NCBI RefSeq assembly: GCF_009707465.1
Contig: NZ_CP046120.1
Coordinates: 1,207,501-1,271,500, forward strand
DNA: 64,000 nucleotides
Source: Novosphingobium sp. Gsoil 351
GTDB lineage: Bacteria; Pseudomonadota; Alphaproteobacteria; Sphingomonadales; Sphingomonadaceae
Reading direction: 5' to 3'
Part shown: positions 1 through 8,815 of the stretch, piece after piece
How positions within the stretch are numbered: the stretch's first letter is position 1
Layout: every line of letters begins with the position of its first letter
Position numbers and translations under genes: made by a program
Notes under the pieces: generated by a model
Told to the model about the DNA's origin: nothing
The model's input: only the letters and a program-made list of their open reading frames with translations
The model's database searches: none

Positions 1-2
1 AG

Positions 3-122
3 AAAGATCGCCGCCAAAGGCTTATTGTTCTCACCCGAAAGGGCCGCGACGTCCTCGAGCGGTTGTCAGTCATAAACCGGGGGAAATCGATCGCCTACGC
101 CCGATTCTTGAAGCGATGCTAG
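3..122 (+). CDS. MarR-type winged-helix regulator, C-terminal fragment (cut by window edge)
   Basis: Only the last 39 residues are inside the window. They begin near DRRQRLIVLTRKGRDVLERL, which is the wing and following helix typical of MarR-family DNA-binding regulators. This frame stops at 122. In another frame the sequence GEIDRLRPILEAMLDTL runs on to a TGA at 134-136 and also looks like a MarR C-terminal helix, so a small frameshift around 75-85 is possible. The gene lies just upstream of the PQQ dehydrogenase on the same strand and could regulate it; that role is inference from position only. Confidence 0.5.
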   Translation, partial: KDRRQRLIVLTRKGRDVLERLSVINRGKSIAYARFLKRC

Positions 123-170
123 ATACGCTGACCTGATCAAGCCGGACAGGCTTGCCGGATATATCGCTCT

Positions 171-2180
171 ATGACATATCTCGGCAAGAGAGGCACTCCT
201 ATGTTAGCATCCGGATCGCTTTCCTGTGGCCACATTAAAAGCGAGATTGCCGCGGCCAGCCTCTCGGCACGCTTTCCTCGACCCCGGCGCGCGCGAGCTG
301 GGGGTCAGACGAAAGGACGCGGAGTGGCCGCGATCTTGTTAGCTCTGATACTGATCCCTCCATTGGCGGCCTGCTCCAAAAGTGACCACGTACCCCGCCA
401 ATCGACTAGCCTAACTTCGCATGCCGAGAGAGCGGGTTCCTTCAACGCCGCACCAGGTGGAAATGACGGCGACTGGACGAGCCAAGCAAAGGACTTCGCC
501 AATAGCCGGTACTCCACGCTCGATGACATCAATGTGGCGAATGTTTCCCAGCTGAAGGTCGCTTGGACGTTTTCAGATGGCGCCCTTTACGGGCACGAGG
601 GTGCGCCTCTCGTTCAAGGCGACGCCATGTATCTTGTCTCGCCTTTCCCGGATCGCGCTTACGCGCTCGACCTTACAAAGCCGGGATCCCCCATAAAGTG
701 GGCGTTTTCTCCCAATCCATCACCGATGGCCATCGGCAAAGCTTGTTGCGACGCGGTACTCCGCGGCTGGGCCATCGGAGGAGGAAAGTTAGTCTACAGC
801 CTCCTCGACGCCCATGTCGTCGCAGTCGATCTTAAGACGGGCAAAGAAGTTTGGCGCACCAAGATGGCGGACGTCGCCAAGGGCGTCACGATGACTAGCC
901 CAGCATTTATAGCGGGCGACAAAGTCTTCGTGGGCAATTCGGGCGGAGAAATGGGGGTCGCCGGCTGGATGGCCGCACTTGATCTGGGAACCGGTAAGGA
1001 GCTGTGGCGCGCCTATTCGGTCGGCAACGACCAGCAGGTGAAAATCGGAGCGCGGTTCAAACCTTTCTACCCGCAACTGCGCGGAAAAGACCTTGGTATC
1101 ACCTCCTGGCCCGTGGGTATGGCGCAGCACGGCGCTGGTGCCGCTTGGGGCTTCTTCAGCTACGATCCTGAAACAAACCTGGTTTTCTACGGCACGTCCA
1201 ACCCCGGTCCGCGCGTTCCCGTGCAGCGCCCGGGCGATAACTTGTTCTCCAGCGCCGTGTTTGCACGGGACGCTGACACGGGAGAAGCGGTCTGGGCCTA
1301 CCAGTTCACCCCGCACGATGAATGGGACTACGACGGCGTCAACGAGATGATGCTGCTCGACCTTCCGATCAACGGCCGGATGCGTAAGACCATTGTGCAC
1401 TTCGATCGTAACACCTTTGCCTATGTACTAGATCGCCAGACAGGCGAGGTCATCAGAGCAGACAATTTCGCCTACCAGAACTGGTCGACCGGGTTCGACT
1501 ACAAGACCGGCCGCCCGATCGTGAACCAGGCCAGTGAACCGCATCCCGAAAAGGCGCTCGACCGGGTCTGCCCGCCCGATATCGGCCAGAAGGACTGGGA
1601 GCCGCCGGCCTTCAGCCCGCAGACGGGGCTCGTCTACGTCGGCGCGTTCAATATCTGCATGAAGCTGACCGATCACAAAGTGAGCTACATCGCCGGCACT
1701 CCCTATGACGGAATGGAAATGAAGCGCATGAGCGTCGACGGTCCGGACGGCGACTGGGGCCAGCTGATCGCATGGGATCCCGTCAAGGGTCGCGCGGCTT
1801 GGCGTATCCCTGAACGGTTCATGGTAATGTCCGGCACGCTGGCGACCGCGGGTCACCTAGTCTTCTACGGTACCAGTGATGGCTGGTTCCGCGCGGTCGA
1901 CGCGCGGATCGGCAAGATCCTTTGGCAGCAGAAGCTATCGAGCGGAATCATTGGCCAGCCCATGACTTATCGGGGTCCGGATGGAACTCAGTATGTGGCT
2001 ATCGCCAGTGGGGTGGGTGGCGCTGCGGGCGTTCAAGCCGCCCGCGACGGGTATCCGCCGCGCGGGTCCACGCTTTACGTCTTCTCGATCGACGGCAAGA
2101 GCGTTTCCGGCACGCAAAGCGGCGCCTCCCGACCACAGGGCGATACGGTGTCGGGTCAGGGACCGGGGAGCCGCGGCTGA
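171..2180 (+). CDS. PQQ-dependent alcohol dehydrogenase-like lipoprotein with lanthanide-type active site
   Basis: Quinoprotein dehydrogenase of the methanol/ethanol family, an eight-bladed propeller that oxidises alcohols or aldehydes in the periplasm. Visible marks: vicinal Cys192-Cys193 in GKACCDAV (the PQQ-site disulfide), Glu260 in GNSGGEMG, Asn344 in GTSNPGP, and catalytic Asp386 followed two residues later by Asp388 in HDEWDYDGVNE. The extra Asp is the known signature of lanthanide-dependent XoxF/PedH-type enzymes, where calcium enzymes have Ala or Ser. There is no fused haem domain. The N-terminus has a hydrophobic run ending in LAAC (Cys68), a lipobox, so it is probably a membrane-anchored lipoprotein. 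The start is unsure: ATG at 171 or 201 gives an unusually long leader. The stop overlaps the start of the next cytochrome gene, suggesting electron transfer to it. The substrate cannot be read from sequence. Confidence 0.88.
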   Translation: MTYLGKRGTPMLASGSLSCGHIKSEIAAASLSARFPRPRRARAGGQTKGRGVAAILLALILIPPLAACSKSDHVPRQSTSLTSHAERAGSFNAAPGGNDGDWTSQAKDFANSRYSTLDDINVANVSQLKVAWTFSDGALYGHEGAPLVQGDAMYLVSPFPDRAYALDLTKPGSPIKWAFSPNPSPMAIGKACCDAVLRGWAIGGGKLVYSLLDAHVVAVDLKTGKEVWRTKMADVAKGVTMTSPAFIAGDKVFVGNSGGEMGVAGWMAALDLGTGKELWRAYSVGNDQQVKIGARFKPFYPQLRGKDLGITSWPVGMAQHGAGAAWGFFSYDPETNLVFYGTSNPGPRVPVQRPGDNLFSSAVFARDADTGEAVWAYQFTPHDEWDYDGVNEMMLLDLPINGRMRKTIVHFDRNTFAYVLDRQTGEVIRADNFAYQNWSTGFDYKTGRPIVNQASEPHPEKALDRVCPPDIGQKDWEPPAFSPQTGLVYVGAFNICMKLTDHKVSYIAGTPYDGMEMKRMSVDGPDGDWGQLIAWDPVKGRAAWRIPERFMVMSGTLATAGHLVFYGTSDGWFRAVDARIGKILWQQKLSSGIIGQPMTYRGPDGTQYVAIASGVGGAAGVQAARDGYPPRGSTLYVFSIDGKSVSGTQSGASRPQGDTVSGQGPGSRG

Positions 2181-2740
2181 TGCGCCCGGCTTGCGTGGTG
2201 GCGATCGCGCTGGCGTCCGCGGCCTTCGGCGCGGCGGTCAGCGGCTGGATCCTGCGGACCGCGCCTGACACGCGGCTAAGTGCCGCCGTTCTCTCCAACA
2301 CCGGATACCAGGGGCCGGCATCGGTGCCGCTGGGCGATATGGCCGGCGGAGCCGCAGCGCATGGCGCGATCGATATGCCCAATCCCCGTGGCGACTCGGA
2401 CGCGGTGGTCGCCGAGGGCAAGCAACTATTCCGCCAGATGAATTGCGCGGGCTGCCACGGCTATGACGGCGGCGGCGGCATGGGACCGCCGCTAAACGAC
2501 GAATACTGGCGCTATGGCGGCAAACCGGCCCAAGTCTACAAGACATTGTTCGAAGGGCGCCCGCAGGGCATGCCCGCCTGGGGCGTTGCGCTGCCTCCCG
2601 ACAAGTTGTGGGCACTCACCGCCTATGTCGAGTCGCTCGGCGGGGGCATCGAGCCGAAGGCCGGCGTAGCGGCGCGCGATGGCGATGAGCGCAAAGGCAG
2701 CACCGCAAAGGGCGGTTCGCCGATCCTGGAAGGCCAATGA
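2180..2740 (+). CDS. membrane-anchored monohaem cytochrome c
   Basis: A 186-residue class I cytochrome c. An N-terminal hydrophobic segment (RPACVVAIALASAAFGAAV) anchors or exports it. The haem-binding motif CAGCH lies in the middle and a likely axial Met is in QGMPAWG. The ATG at 2180 overlaps the TGA of the PQQ dehydrogenase, and its own stop overlaps the oxidase subunit II start, so the genes are translationally coupled. It most likely carries electrons from the quinoprotein to the CuA/cytochrome c subunit of the oxidase. An upstream in-frame ATG at 1922 would lie deep inside the dehydrogenase gene and is not favoured. Confidence 0.85.
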   Translation: MRPACVVAIALASAAFGAAVSGWILRTAPDTRLSAAVLSNTGYQGPASVPLGDMAGGAAAHGAIDMPNPRGDSDAVVAEGKQLFRQMNCAGCHGYDGGGGMGPPLNDEYWRYGGKPAQVYKTLFEGRPQGMPAWGVALPPDKLWALTAYVESLGGGIEPKAGVAARDGDERKGSTAKGGSPILEGQ

Positions 2741-3768
2741 GCGGCAGCGCTCCGCTCAGCTACATGGCGGGCGGCGGCAGCCGAAGCGCCCAGACGCTGC
2801 AGACGCTGGCGTGGGGCTTTAGCGCGATCTGCACCGCGGTCGTGGTCATTGTCGCGGTGCTTATCCTGATCTCAATCCGCCGCTCGCGCCGCGCGGCCAT
2901 TGTGGGCCCGGACGGAATCGCGGGCGAGGGCGACGGTCTGATGCTGATCTGGTGGGGCCTGGGCCTGTCTTTCCCGGTGCTGGCGGCGATGGCGGTGTGG
3001 AACTTTCTGGTCACCCGCCAGCTGGCGGAACCGCCGAGCAAGCCGGGTGTGACGATCGAGGTAACCGCTCACCAGTGGTGGTGGAGCGTGCGCTATCTTG
3101 CGGGGGGCGCAAACATCTCTGCCGCCAACGAGGTGGTCATCCCCACCGGCGTTCCAGTTCGGCTCCAGCTCGCCAGCAACGACGTGATCCACGATTTCTG
3201 GGTGCCAAAGCTGGGCCCCAAGATGGACATGATCCCGGGCCAGACGAACCAGACCTGGCTCGAAGCGGACCGGCCTGGCGTCTATCGCGGCCAGTGCGCT
3301 GAATACTGCGGGCTCGAGCACGCGCGCATGGCTTTCACGGTGCGCGCGGTCACGCCCGCCCTCTTCCGACAATGGCTGGCGCACGAGGCGCAGCCCGCCT
3401 ACGGCACGAACGCGGCGTTCGACAATGCGGCGCATTCGCCGCCCAGTGGAATGTCCCCGTCAGGTGTTCCGTCCGAGGGCCCCGGCGCAATGCTTCCGGA
3501 ACAAACCATCCAGGCGACTTTTGAAAGCCGCTGCGGCGCCTGCCACGCCGTGCGCGGCACATCAGCCGGAGGCATCGCGGGGCCGGACTTGACGCACTTC
3601 GGCTCGCGCGGAACGATCGCTGCCGGATGGATGGCGAACACCCTGGCCAATCTCGATCGCTGGCTCCAGGATCCGCAGGCGGTGAAGCCCGGCGTCAAGA
3701 TGCCGCGGGTGCAACTGACGCCTAATGAGCGCGGGCGGATGGCCGCGTGGCTCGAACGCCTGTCATGA
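2737..3768 (+). CDS. ctaC: cytochrome c oxidase subunit II with fused cytochrome c domain (caa3 type)
   Basis: Subunit II of an aa3-type haem-copper oxidase, 343 residues. After a first membrane segment (about residues 25-47) and a second (about 70-90) comes the cupredoxin domain with HQWWW and the CuA ligand cluster GQCAEYCGLEHARM (two Cys, His, Met). A C-terminal cytochrome c domain with CGACH is fused, the hallmark of caa3 enzymes. CuA accepts electrons from cytochrome c at the periplasmic face and passes them to haem a. The start overlaps the preceding cytochrome gene by four bases. No lipobox is evident. Confidence 0.93.
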   Translation: MSGSAPLSYMAGGGSRSAQTLQTLAWGFSAICTAVVVIVAVLILISIRRSRRAAIVGPDGIAGEGDGLMLIWWGLGLSFPVLAAMAVWNFLVTRQLAEPPSKPGVTIEVTAHQWWWSVRYLAGGANISAANEVVIPTGVPVRLQLASNDVIHDFWVPKLGPKMDMIPGQTNQTWLEADRPGVYRGQCAEYCGLEHARMAFTVRAVTPALFRQWLAHEAQPAYGTNAAFDNAAHSPPSGMSPSGVPSEGPGAMLPEQTIQATFESRCGACHAVRGTSAGGIAGPDLTHFGSRGTIAAGWMANTLANLDRWLQDPQAVKPGVKMPRVQLTPNERGRMAAWLERLS

Positions 3769-3774
3769 TCAGAC

Positions 3775-5754
3775 CTGAACGCACCGCTCCGGAATCGCGG
3801 CGCGCGCGCGCACGGCCCGGTCGACACCAAGCCGCCCCTTTCGCCGATCCCTGCCGATATCGGCGAGGCTCTGGAGGCATCCTGGGGGGAGGCGCCCGGG
3901 CTAAAAGGTTGGTTCGGCACGGTCGATCACAAGGCGATCGGCATCCGCTACCTGATCACGGCCTTCGTCTTCCTTATCATCGGCGGGCTCGAAGCGCTGA
4001 TCATGCGCATCCAGCTGGCCGAAGCCGACAACACGCTGCTCACGCCCGAACAGTACAATCAACTGTTCTCGATGCACGGCGTGACGATGATTTTCCTCTA
4101 CGCGCTGCCCATCCTCTCGGGCTTCTCAAACTACCTTTGGCCGCTGATGCTGGGAAACCGCGATATGGCGTTCCCCCGGCTCAACGCGCTGAGCTACTGG
4201 CTTTTCTTGGCCGCAGGACTGTTCCTCTACATCAGCTTCCCGCTGGGCGCGGCACCGAACAGCGGCTGGTTCGACTACGTCCCCCAGGCTTCCGCGGAGT
4301 TTAATCCGGGCCCGAACATCGATGTGTATTGTATCGGCCTGATATTCCTGGGCATTTCCACCACTGTAGGCTCGGCCAACTTCGTAGTGACGCTGCTGCG
4401 GATGCGCGCGCCGGGCATGAGCATCAACCGGCTTCCCATCATCGTCTGGGGCACGTTGACGGGATCAGTCGCCAATCTGTTCGCGGTCCCCGCGGTCAGC
4501 CTGGCTTGCGTGATGCTGTTCATGGACCGCAACCTGGGCACCCACTTCTTCGAAGTGTCGGGCGGGGGCCAGCCGCTGCTGTGGCAGCACCTCTTCTGGA
4601 TGTTCGGTCACCCCTGGGTCTACGCCATCGTGCTGCCGGCGATGGGCATGGTCAGCGATGGCTTGCCGGTCCACTGCCGGCGCCCGCTCGTGGGCTACAC
4701 GTTCGTCGCGATGGCGACCGTGGCGACGATGGTCGTCGGGTTCGGCGTGTGGGTCCACCACATGTTCGCGACCGGCCTGCCGACGCTGGCAATGAGCTTC
4801 TTTTCGGCCGCCAGCTTCGTGATCGCGATCCCCAGCGCGATATCGGTTTTCGCCTGGATCGCCACGATCGCGACGGGCCGCGTGCGGATCACCACGCCGT
4901 TCCTGTTTTTCGCCTCGGTCATCCTGCTGTTCGTGATCGGAGGCGTTTCAGGCGTGATGACCGCCAGTCTCGCGCTCGATTGGCAGCTGACCGACACCTA
5001 CTTCATCGTCGCGCACCTTCATTACGTGCTGATCGGCATCAATCTCTTCGCGGTCGTGGGCGGGATCTATCACTGGTTTCCGAAGATGACGGGACGGATG
5101 ATGGACGAACGCGCGGGCAAGTGGGTCTTTGCTCTGATGTTCACGGGTTTCAACGTGGCGTTCCTGCCCATGCACTGGCTGGGCATGTTGGGAATGCCGC
5201 GGCGGGTCTACACCTACGCCGCCGGGATGGGCTTCTCCGGCGTCAACATGGTGATCACCGTGGGCGCGTTCCTATTCGCGCTGGGGCTGCTGTGGTTCTT
5301 CATCGAGATCGCCCGCGCGCGCATCTCCGGGCGGCTCGCCGGGCCCAACCCGTGGGACGCTCCGACGCTGGAGTGGTCGATGACCTCACCCCCGCCGATC
5401 TACAATTTCGCGATCATTCCCGTCGTCGCATCACGGCATCCTTTGTGGGAAGACCGGCTTGAAGGGGGCGACGAGCGATCGGTCTTTGCCGAGGGTTTCT
5501 TGCTTGATCGCGGCAAGGAAACGCTTGCGGTCACGCCCCTGGACGGGGAACCGGACGTGATCCTCAAGATGCCCGGCGACAGCTTGCTACCGGTGTTCCT
5601 GTCGCTGGCACTGTTCGTGACCTTCGGCGGGATGCTGTTGCTCTCGCCCTGGATCGGCGGGCTGGGGATGCTCGCGGTGCTGGTTGTGCTGGCAGTCTGG
5701 TTCCGGCCCCATGCGGTGACCGCGGGCACCGAGGATGTGCGAGTCTATGGCTGA
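3775..5754 (+). CDS. ctaD: cytochrome c oxidase subunit I; start codon damaged or non-canonical
   Basis: Catalytic subunit of the oxidase, reducing O2 at the haem a3-CuB centre. Seen are the family N-terminal motif GTVDHKAIG (near 3919), the haem ligand motif MHGVTM, the CuB region FGHPWVYAIVLP and WVHHMF, and haem ligands in AHLHYVLIGIN. Two oddities stand out. First, the reading frame that carries DHKAIG has no ATG, GTG or TTG between the subunit II stop (3768) and ATG 4003. An ATG at 3765 overlapping that stop is in another frame, and dropping one base after it would give M-SDLNAPL, so a one-base indel or a CTG start (3775) is likely; starting at 4003 would delete the first helix. Second, the usual D-channel Glu in GHPEVY is Trp here, and the alternative YSHP motif is also absent. 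Confidence 0.9.
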   Translation: MNAPLRNRGARAHGPVDTKPPLSPIPADIGEALEASWGEAPGLKGWFGTVDHKAIGIRYLITAFVFLIIGGLEALIMRIQLAEADNTLLTPEQYNQLFSMHGVTMIFLYALPILSGFSNYLWPLMLGNRDMAFPRLNALSYWLFLAAGLFLYISFPLGAAPNSGWFDYVPQASAEFNPGPNIDVYCIGLIFLGISTTVGSANFVVTLLRMRAPGMSINRLPIIVWGTLTGSVANLFAVPAVSLACVMLFMDRNLGTHFFEVSGGGQPLLWQHLFWMFGHPWVYAIVLPAMGMVSDGLPVHCRRPLVGYTFVAMATVATMVVGFGVWVHHMFATGLPTLAMSFFSAASFVIAIPSAISVFAWIATIATGRVRITTPFLFFASVILLFVIGGVSGVMTASLALDWQLTDTYFIVAHLHYVLIGINLFAVVGGIYHWFPKMTGRMMDERAGKWVFALMFTGFNVAFLPMHWLGMLGMPRRVYTYAAGMGFSGVNMVITVGAFLFALGLLWFFIEIARARISGRLAGPNPWDAPTLEWSMTSPPPIYNFAIIPVVASRHPLWEDRLEGGDERSVFAEGFLLDRGKETLAVTPLDGEPDVILKMPGDSLLPVFLSLALFVTFGGMLLLSPWIGGLGMLAVLVVLAVWFRPHAVTAGTEDVRVYG

Positions 5755-6352
5755 GGTGCGCACGCTGAAGCAGACGTTGCCCGTCCACGGCCAAGGGCTT
5801 GTGGGCACGCCGTGGTGGGGCATGCTGTGCCTGATCGCGACCGAAGGCATCCTCTTCGTCTACCTGATCTTTTCCTACGCCTATCTGGCGACGCAAGGTC
5901 CGGCCGGGCCCTGGCCAACGACCGGCGGTTCCCCGTCGCTGACGCTCGCCATTCCGGCGACGTTGATCCTCCTGGGGTCGAGCGTAACCGCAGAGTGGGG
6001 CAAGCGCACCGCCCGCCTGGGCAAGCTGGGGACCGCGCGGCTGGCCTACGGCCTGACGATTTTGCTTGGCCTGGTCTTCATGGGGCTCAGTGCCAGGGAA
6101 TGGGCGGACAAGCCCTTCGGGCTGGGCGACAGCAGCTACAGCTCGATCTATTTCCTGCTCACCGGAACGCATCTCAGCCACGTCGCCATCGGCCTGGTCG
6201 CGTTGATCGTCATGCTGGTCTGGAGCCTGCGTGGCAAGATCCACGCGGGGCATGACCAACACCGCACGCTGGCGACCCTGTACTGGCACTTCGTCGATGC
6301 GGTGTGGATCTTCGTCTTCATCACCATCTACGTGTCGCCGCGGATCGCATGA
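5747..6352 (+). CDS. ctaE: cytochrome c oxidase subunit III
   Basis: A 201-residue membrane protein with about five hydrophobic segments. The C-terminal part (HVAIGLVALIVML, then YWHFVDAVWIFVF) matches the conserved end of subunit III, which stabilises the catalytic core and proton uptake. It lacks the first two helices of the seven-helix mitochondrial type, as is usual for short bacterial versions. ATG 5747 overlaps the subunit I stop; an in-frame ATG at 5735 is possible but would overlap more. Confidence 0.9.
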   Translation: MAEVRTLKQTLPVHGQGLVGTPWWGMLCLIATEGILFVYLIFSYAYLATQGPAGPWPTTGGSPSLTLAIPATLILLGSSVTAEWGKRTARLGKLGTARLAYGLTILLGLVFMGLSAREWADKPFGLGDSSYSSIYFLLTGTHLSHVAIGLVALIVMLVWSLRGKIHAGHDQHRTLATLYWHFVDAVWIFVFITIYVSPRIA

Positions 6353-6783
6353 GCGACCTGCACCCTCTCATCAGCGCCGTGTCGCACCCCGCGCCGCTCA
6401 AGGGCACCCTGCCGCGCTGGCGTATCGTTCTCGGTCTGGTACTGGCGCCGGGCGCCTTCGCCGCGCAGGTGATCGTCAGCTACGCCCTCGCCGCCATTTC
6501 GTGCGACGGGGGCGGCGCGTCGCGCCCCATCATCACGGGGGTCAATCTCCTCGCTCTTGTCGTGATCGCGACCGGTCTTATCGTTTCGGCCGGAAATTTC
6601 CGCCGCACTCGCGGTGAAGGCAAGGGAGGCCATCGCAAGGTTCAAAGTGAGGGCGATGGGCGGACGCGATTTCTCGCGTATTTCGGCCTATGTGCCAGCA
6701 TCGTCTTCGCCCTGGCCGTTATTGTCCAGTTGACCTCGCTCATTATTCTCCATCGATGCCTCGGCCTGCCCACCTTGCCCTGA
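6349..6783 (+). CDS. small membrane protein of the oxidase operon
   Basis: A 144-residue protein with three predicted membrane helices (about residues 24-48, 58-78 and 108-132), separated by a short basic loop rich in Arg, Gly and Lys. I do not recognise a named family. Its ATG overlaps the subunit III stop and its end overlaps the ctaG start, so it belongs to the oxidase operon and may be an accessory or assembly subunit; that is inference from context. Confidence 0.75.
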   Translation: MSDLHPLISAVSHPAPLKGTLPRWRIVLGLVLAPGAFAAQVIVSYALAAISCDGGGASRPIITGVNLLALVVIATGLIVSAGNFRRTRGEGKGGHRKVQSEGDGRTRFLAYFGLCASIVFALAVIVQLTSLIILHRCLGLPTLP

Positions 6784-7628
6784 TCGCGGTTGGGGTCCTG
6801 TGGCCGCTCCGGGCGCTGGCGCATGGAGGCGAGGCGCCCGCCCCCTGGAGCGTCGAACCAGTTGCGCTCGCTCTCCTACTCATGTCGGTGACGCTTTACG
6901 CAGCCGGTCTCGCGCGGATGGGACCGCGGCAGCGCGCCGCCATCGCTCCGCGGAGACGAGTCCTAGCGTATGCTGGCGGCGTCGCCACTATCATCGTCGC
7001 GCTCTTTTCACCGATCGACGAACTCGCGGATGCCAGTTTTGCGTGGCACATGGCGCAGCATCTCTTGCTGATGCTGGTGGCTGCGCCCCTTATGTCGATG
7101 GGCAACGCCCATCTCGTCGCGCTGATGGCCTTCCCTATAGCTCCACGTCGAAGGATCGGACGCACGGTCAACCGCACGCCCGGCGTACGTTGCGGCGGAT
7201 CAAGTCGCGCCGCACCCCCGCTCGCGGGGCTGGCCTTCGCAGCCGGGCTATGGTTGTGGCACGCCCCGCGCATGTACGACGCTGCGCTAGCCGATCCTAC
7301 ATTGCACACGATCGAGCATCTGACGTTCCTGGTGACCTCGGCGGTTTTCTGGCGGATGATTTCGACCGCTGGCGACCGACGGCTTGATGGACTGAGTGCC
7401 GTCGTCATTGTCACTCTCATCGGCCTTCAAGGCAATTTGCTCGCCGCTCTGATTACGCTTGCGCCACTGCCACTTTACCTCCCCTACGCCGCGAACGGGC
7501 TTTCAGATCAGCAGGTGGCTGGCCTTTTGATGTGGCTGCCGGCCGGGATGCTGTATCTCGCATCCTCACTCCGTGCGATTTTGATGATACAGTCCGAGCG
7601 TTCGCAGATGAGACGCCCTGAAAGTTAA
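6756..7628 (+). CDS. ctaG: CtaG-type cytochrome c oxidase assembly protein (caa3_CtaG family)
   Basis: A 290-residue polytopic membrane protein. It starts with a signal-like segment ending ALAHGGE and carries the conserved WHMAQHLLLMLVAAPLM stretch and a later LWHAPRMYDAAL motif, which I associate with the caa3_CtaG family needed for oxidase copper-centre assembly in caa3 systems. The start at ATG 6756 overlaps the preceding gene by 28 bases and gives a proper membrane N-terminus. It is the last gene of the respiratory operon. The next 180 bases to the IS3 end hold no recognised gene. Confidence 0.85.
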   Translation: MPRPAHLALIAVGVLWPLRALAHGGEAPAPWSVEPVALALLLMSVTLYAAGLARMGPRQRAAIAPRRRVLAYAGGVATIIVALFSPIDELADASFAWHMAQHLLLMLVAAPLMSMGNAHLVALMAFPIAPRRRIGRTVNRTPGVRCGGSSRAAPPLAGLAFAAGLWLWHAPRMYDAALADPTLHTIEHLTFLVTSAVFWRMISTAGDRRLDGLSAVVIVTLIGLQGNLLAALITLAPLPLYLPYAANGLSDQQVAGLLMWLPAGMLYLASSLRAILMIQSERSQMRRPES

Positions 7629-7890
7629 AGGTGAGGCTCCGATCATTTTCACGAAACTAGAATCATCAACGGCACTCGCAGTAATTCGCACTTGCAAGCG
7701 CGAGGCAAAACTAATCCTTCCCTTCTCGAAGTAGGCACTTTTGTCCTTCCCTAAAAGGGCATGCCGGATAATGAGGTAGATGCCCGCCGCTTTCGGGGAC
7801 GGAAAGTGGTGCTCTGCCACCTGAAAACTGGATCGTTTTGAGCTAGAGTCTTTGGCCTCAGATTTCCTTGGCTGGGCAAGGAGGCGTGGC

Positions 7891-8157
7891 ATGAAGGCAT
7901 CGAAGTTTACGGATGCGCAGAAGGCGTTTGTGATTAAGCAGGGCGAGGAGGGAACGCCGGTGGCGGAGGTCTGCGGCAAGGCGGGGATCAGCCAGGCGAC
8001 CTACTTCAACTGGAAGAAGAAGTACGCGGGGCTGTTGCCGACCGAGATGCGGCGGCTGCGCGAACTCTAGGAGGAGAACGGCCGCCTCAAGCGGATCGTC
8101 GCTGACCTGACGCTCGACCGGGAGATGCTGCAGGATATCATTCGCCGAAAGCTCTGA
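7891..8157 (+). pseudogene. IS3-family transposase orfA, broken by an in-frame TAG
   Basis: The DNA-binding half of an IS3-type transposase. The helix-turn-helix is visible (FTDAQKAFVIKQGEEG, then VAEVCGKAGISQATYFNWKK). The frame is stopped by TAG at 8068-8070, yet the next codons read EENGRLKRIVADLTLDREML, the usual leucine-zipper-like continuation, down to a TGA at 8155-8157. A normal copy would read ELEEEN, so one nonsense change (probably GAG to TAG) has inactivated it. The ATG at 7891 has AAGGAGG 7 bases upstream. Confidence 0.85.
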
Positions 8158-8791
8158 GGCCGGATCGCAAGCGCGAGCTGGTCGGCGGGATGCTGGCGGA
8201 CTGGGGCGTATCGATCCGGAGGGCTTGCAAGGTCCTGCCGTTCGACACCTCGAGCTACCACTACAAATCCCGCCGCACCGATCCGGCCGTACTCAAGAAG
8301 CGCATCAAAGCCATCTGCGAGACGCACGTCCGCTACGGCTATCGCCGCGTCTATCACATCCTCCGCCGGGAAGGCTGGGTCGTGAACGCCAAGAAGGTCT
8401 ACAGGCTTTACAGGGAGTTGGGCCTGCAGCTGCGCAACAAGACGACCAAGCGGCGGGTGAAGGCGAAGTTGCGCGAGGATCGTGCGCCGGCCATCCGGCC
8501 GAACGATGTGTGGGCCATGGACTTCGTCCATGACCAACTAGCGACAGGTCGCAAGCTGCGCATCCTGACCGTGGTCGACACGTTCAGCCGGTTCTCGCCG
8601 GTGATCGATGCGCGGTTCAGTTACCGTGGCGAGGATGTCGTGGCAACGCTCGAGGCGGCCTGCCGGACGGTGGGCTATCCAAGGACGATCAGGGTGGACA
8701 ATGGCAGCGAGTTCGTCTCGCGGGACATGGATCTATGGGCTTATCAGAGGGGTGTGACGCTCGACTTCTCGCGGCCTGGGAAGCCGACAGA
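8157..8791 (+). pseudogene. IS3-family transposase orfB, N-terminal part
   Basis: Integrase-core half of the transposase, normally made by frameshifting from orfA. The helix-turn-helix-like IRRACKVLPF segment, the first catalytic Asp in WAMDFVHD and the second in IRVDNGSEF are present. After RPGKPTD (8790) the frame runs into the IS110 element, so the third catalytic residue (Glu) is missing here; it is found at 10293 onwards. An independent ATG occurs at 8190. Confidence 0.88.
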
Positions 8792-8815
8792 CACGGATGT
8801 TGTAGAAAAGCCCTT

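Noticed and set aside
5564..6289. 241-codon open frame on the minus strand
   Set aside because: Antisense to ctaD and ctaE, with Arg/Gln-rich low-complexity composition typical of GC-rich shadows.
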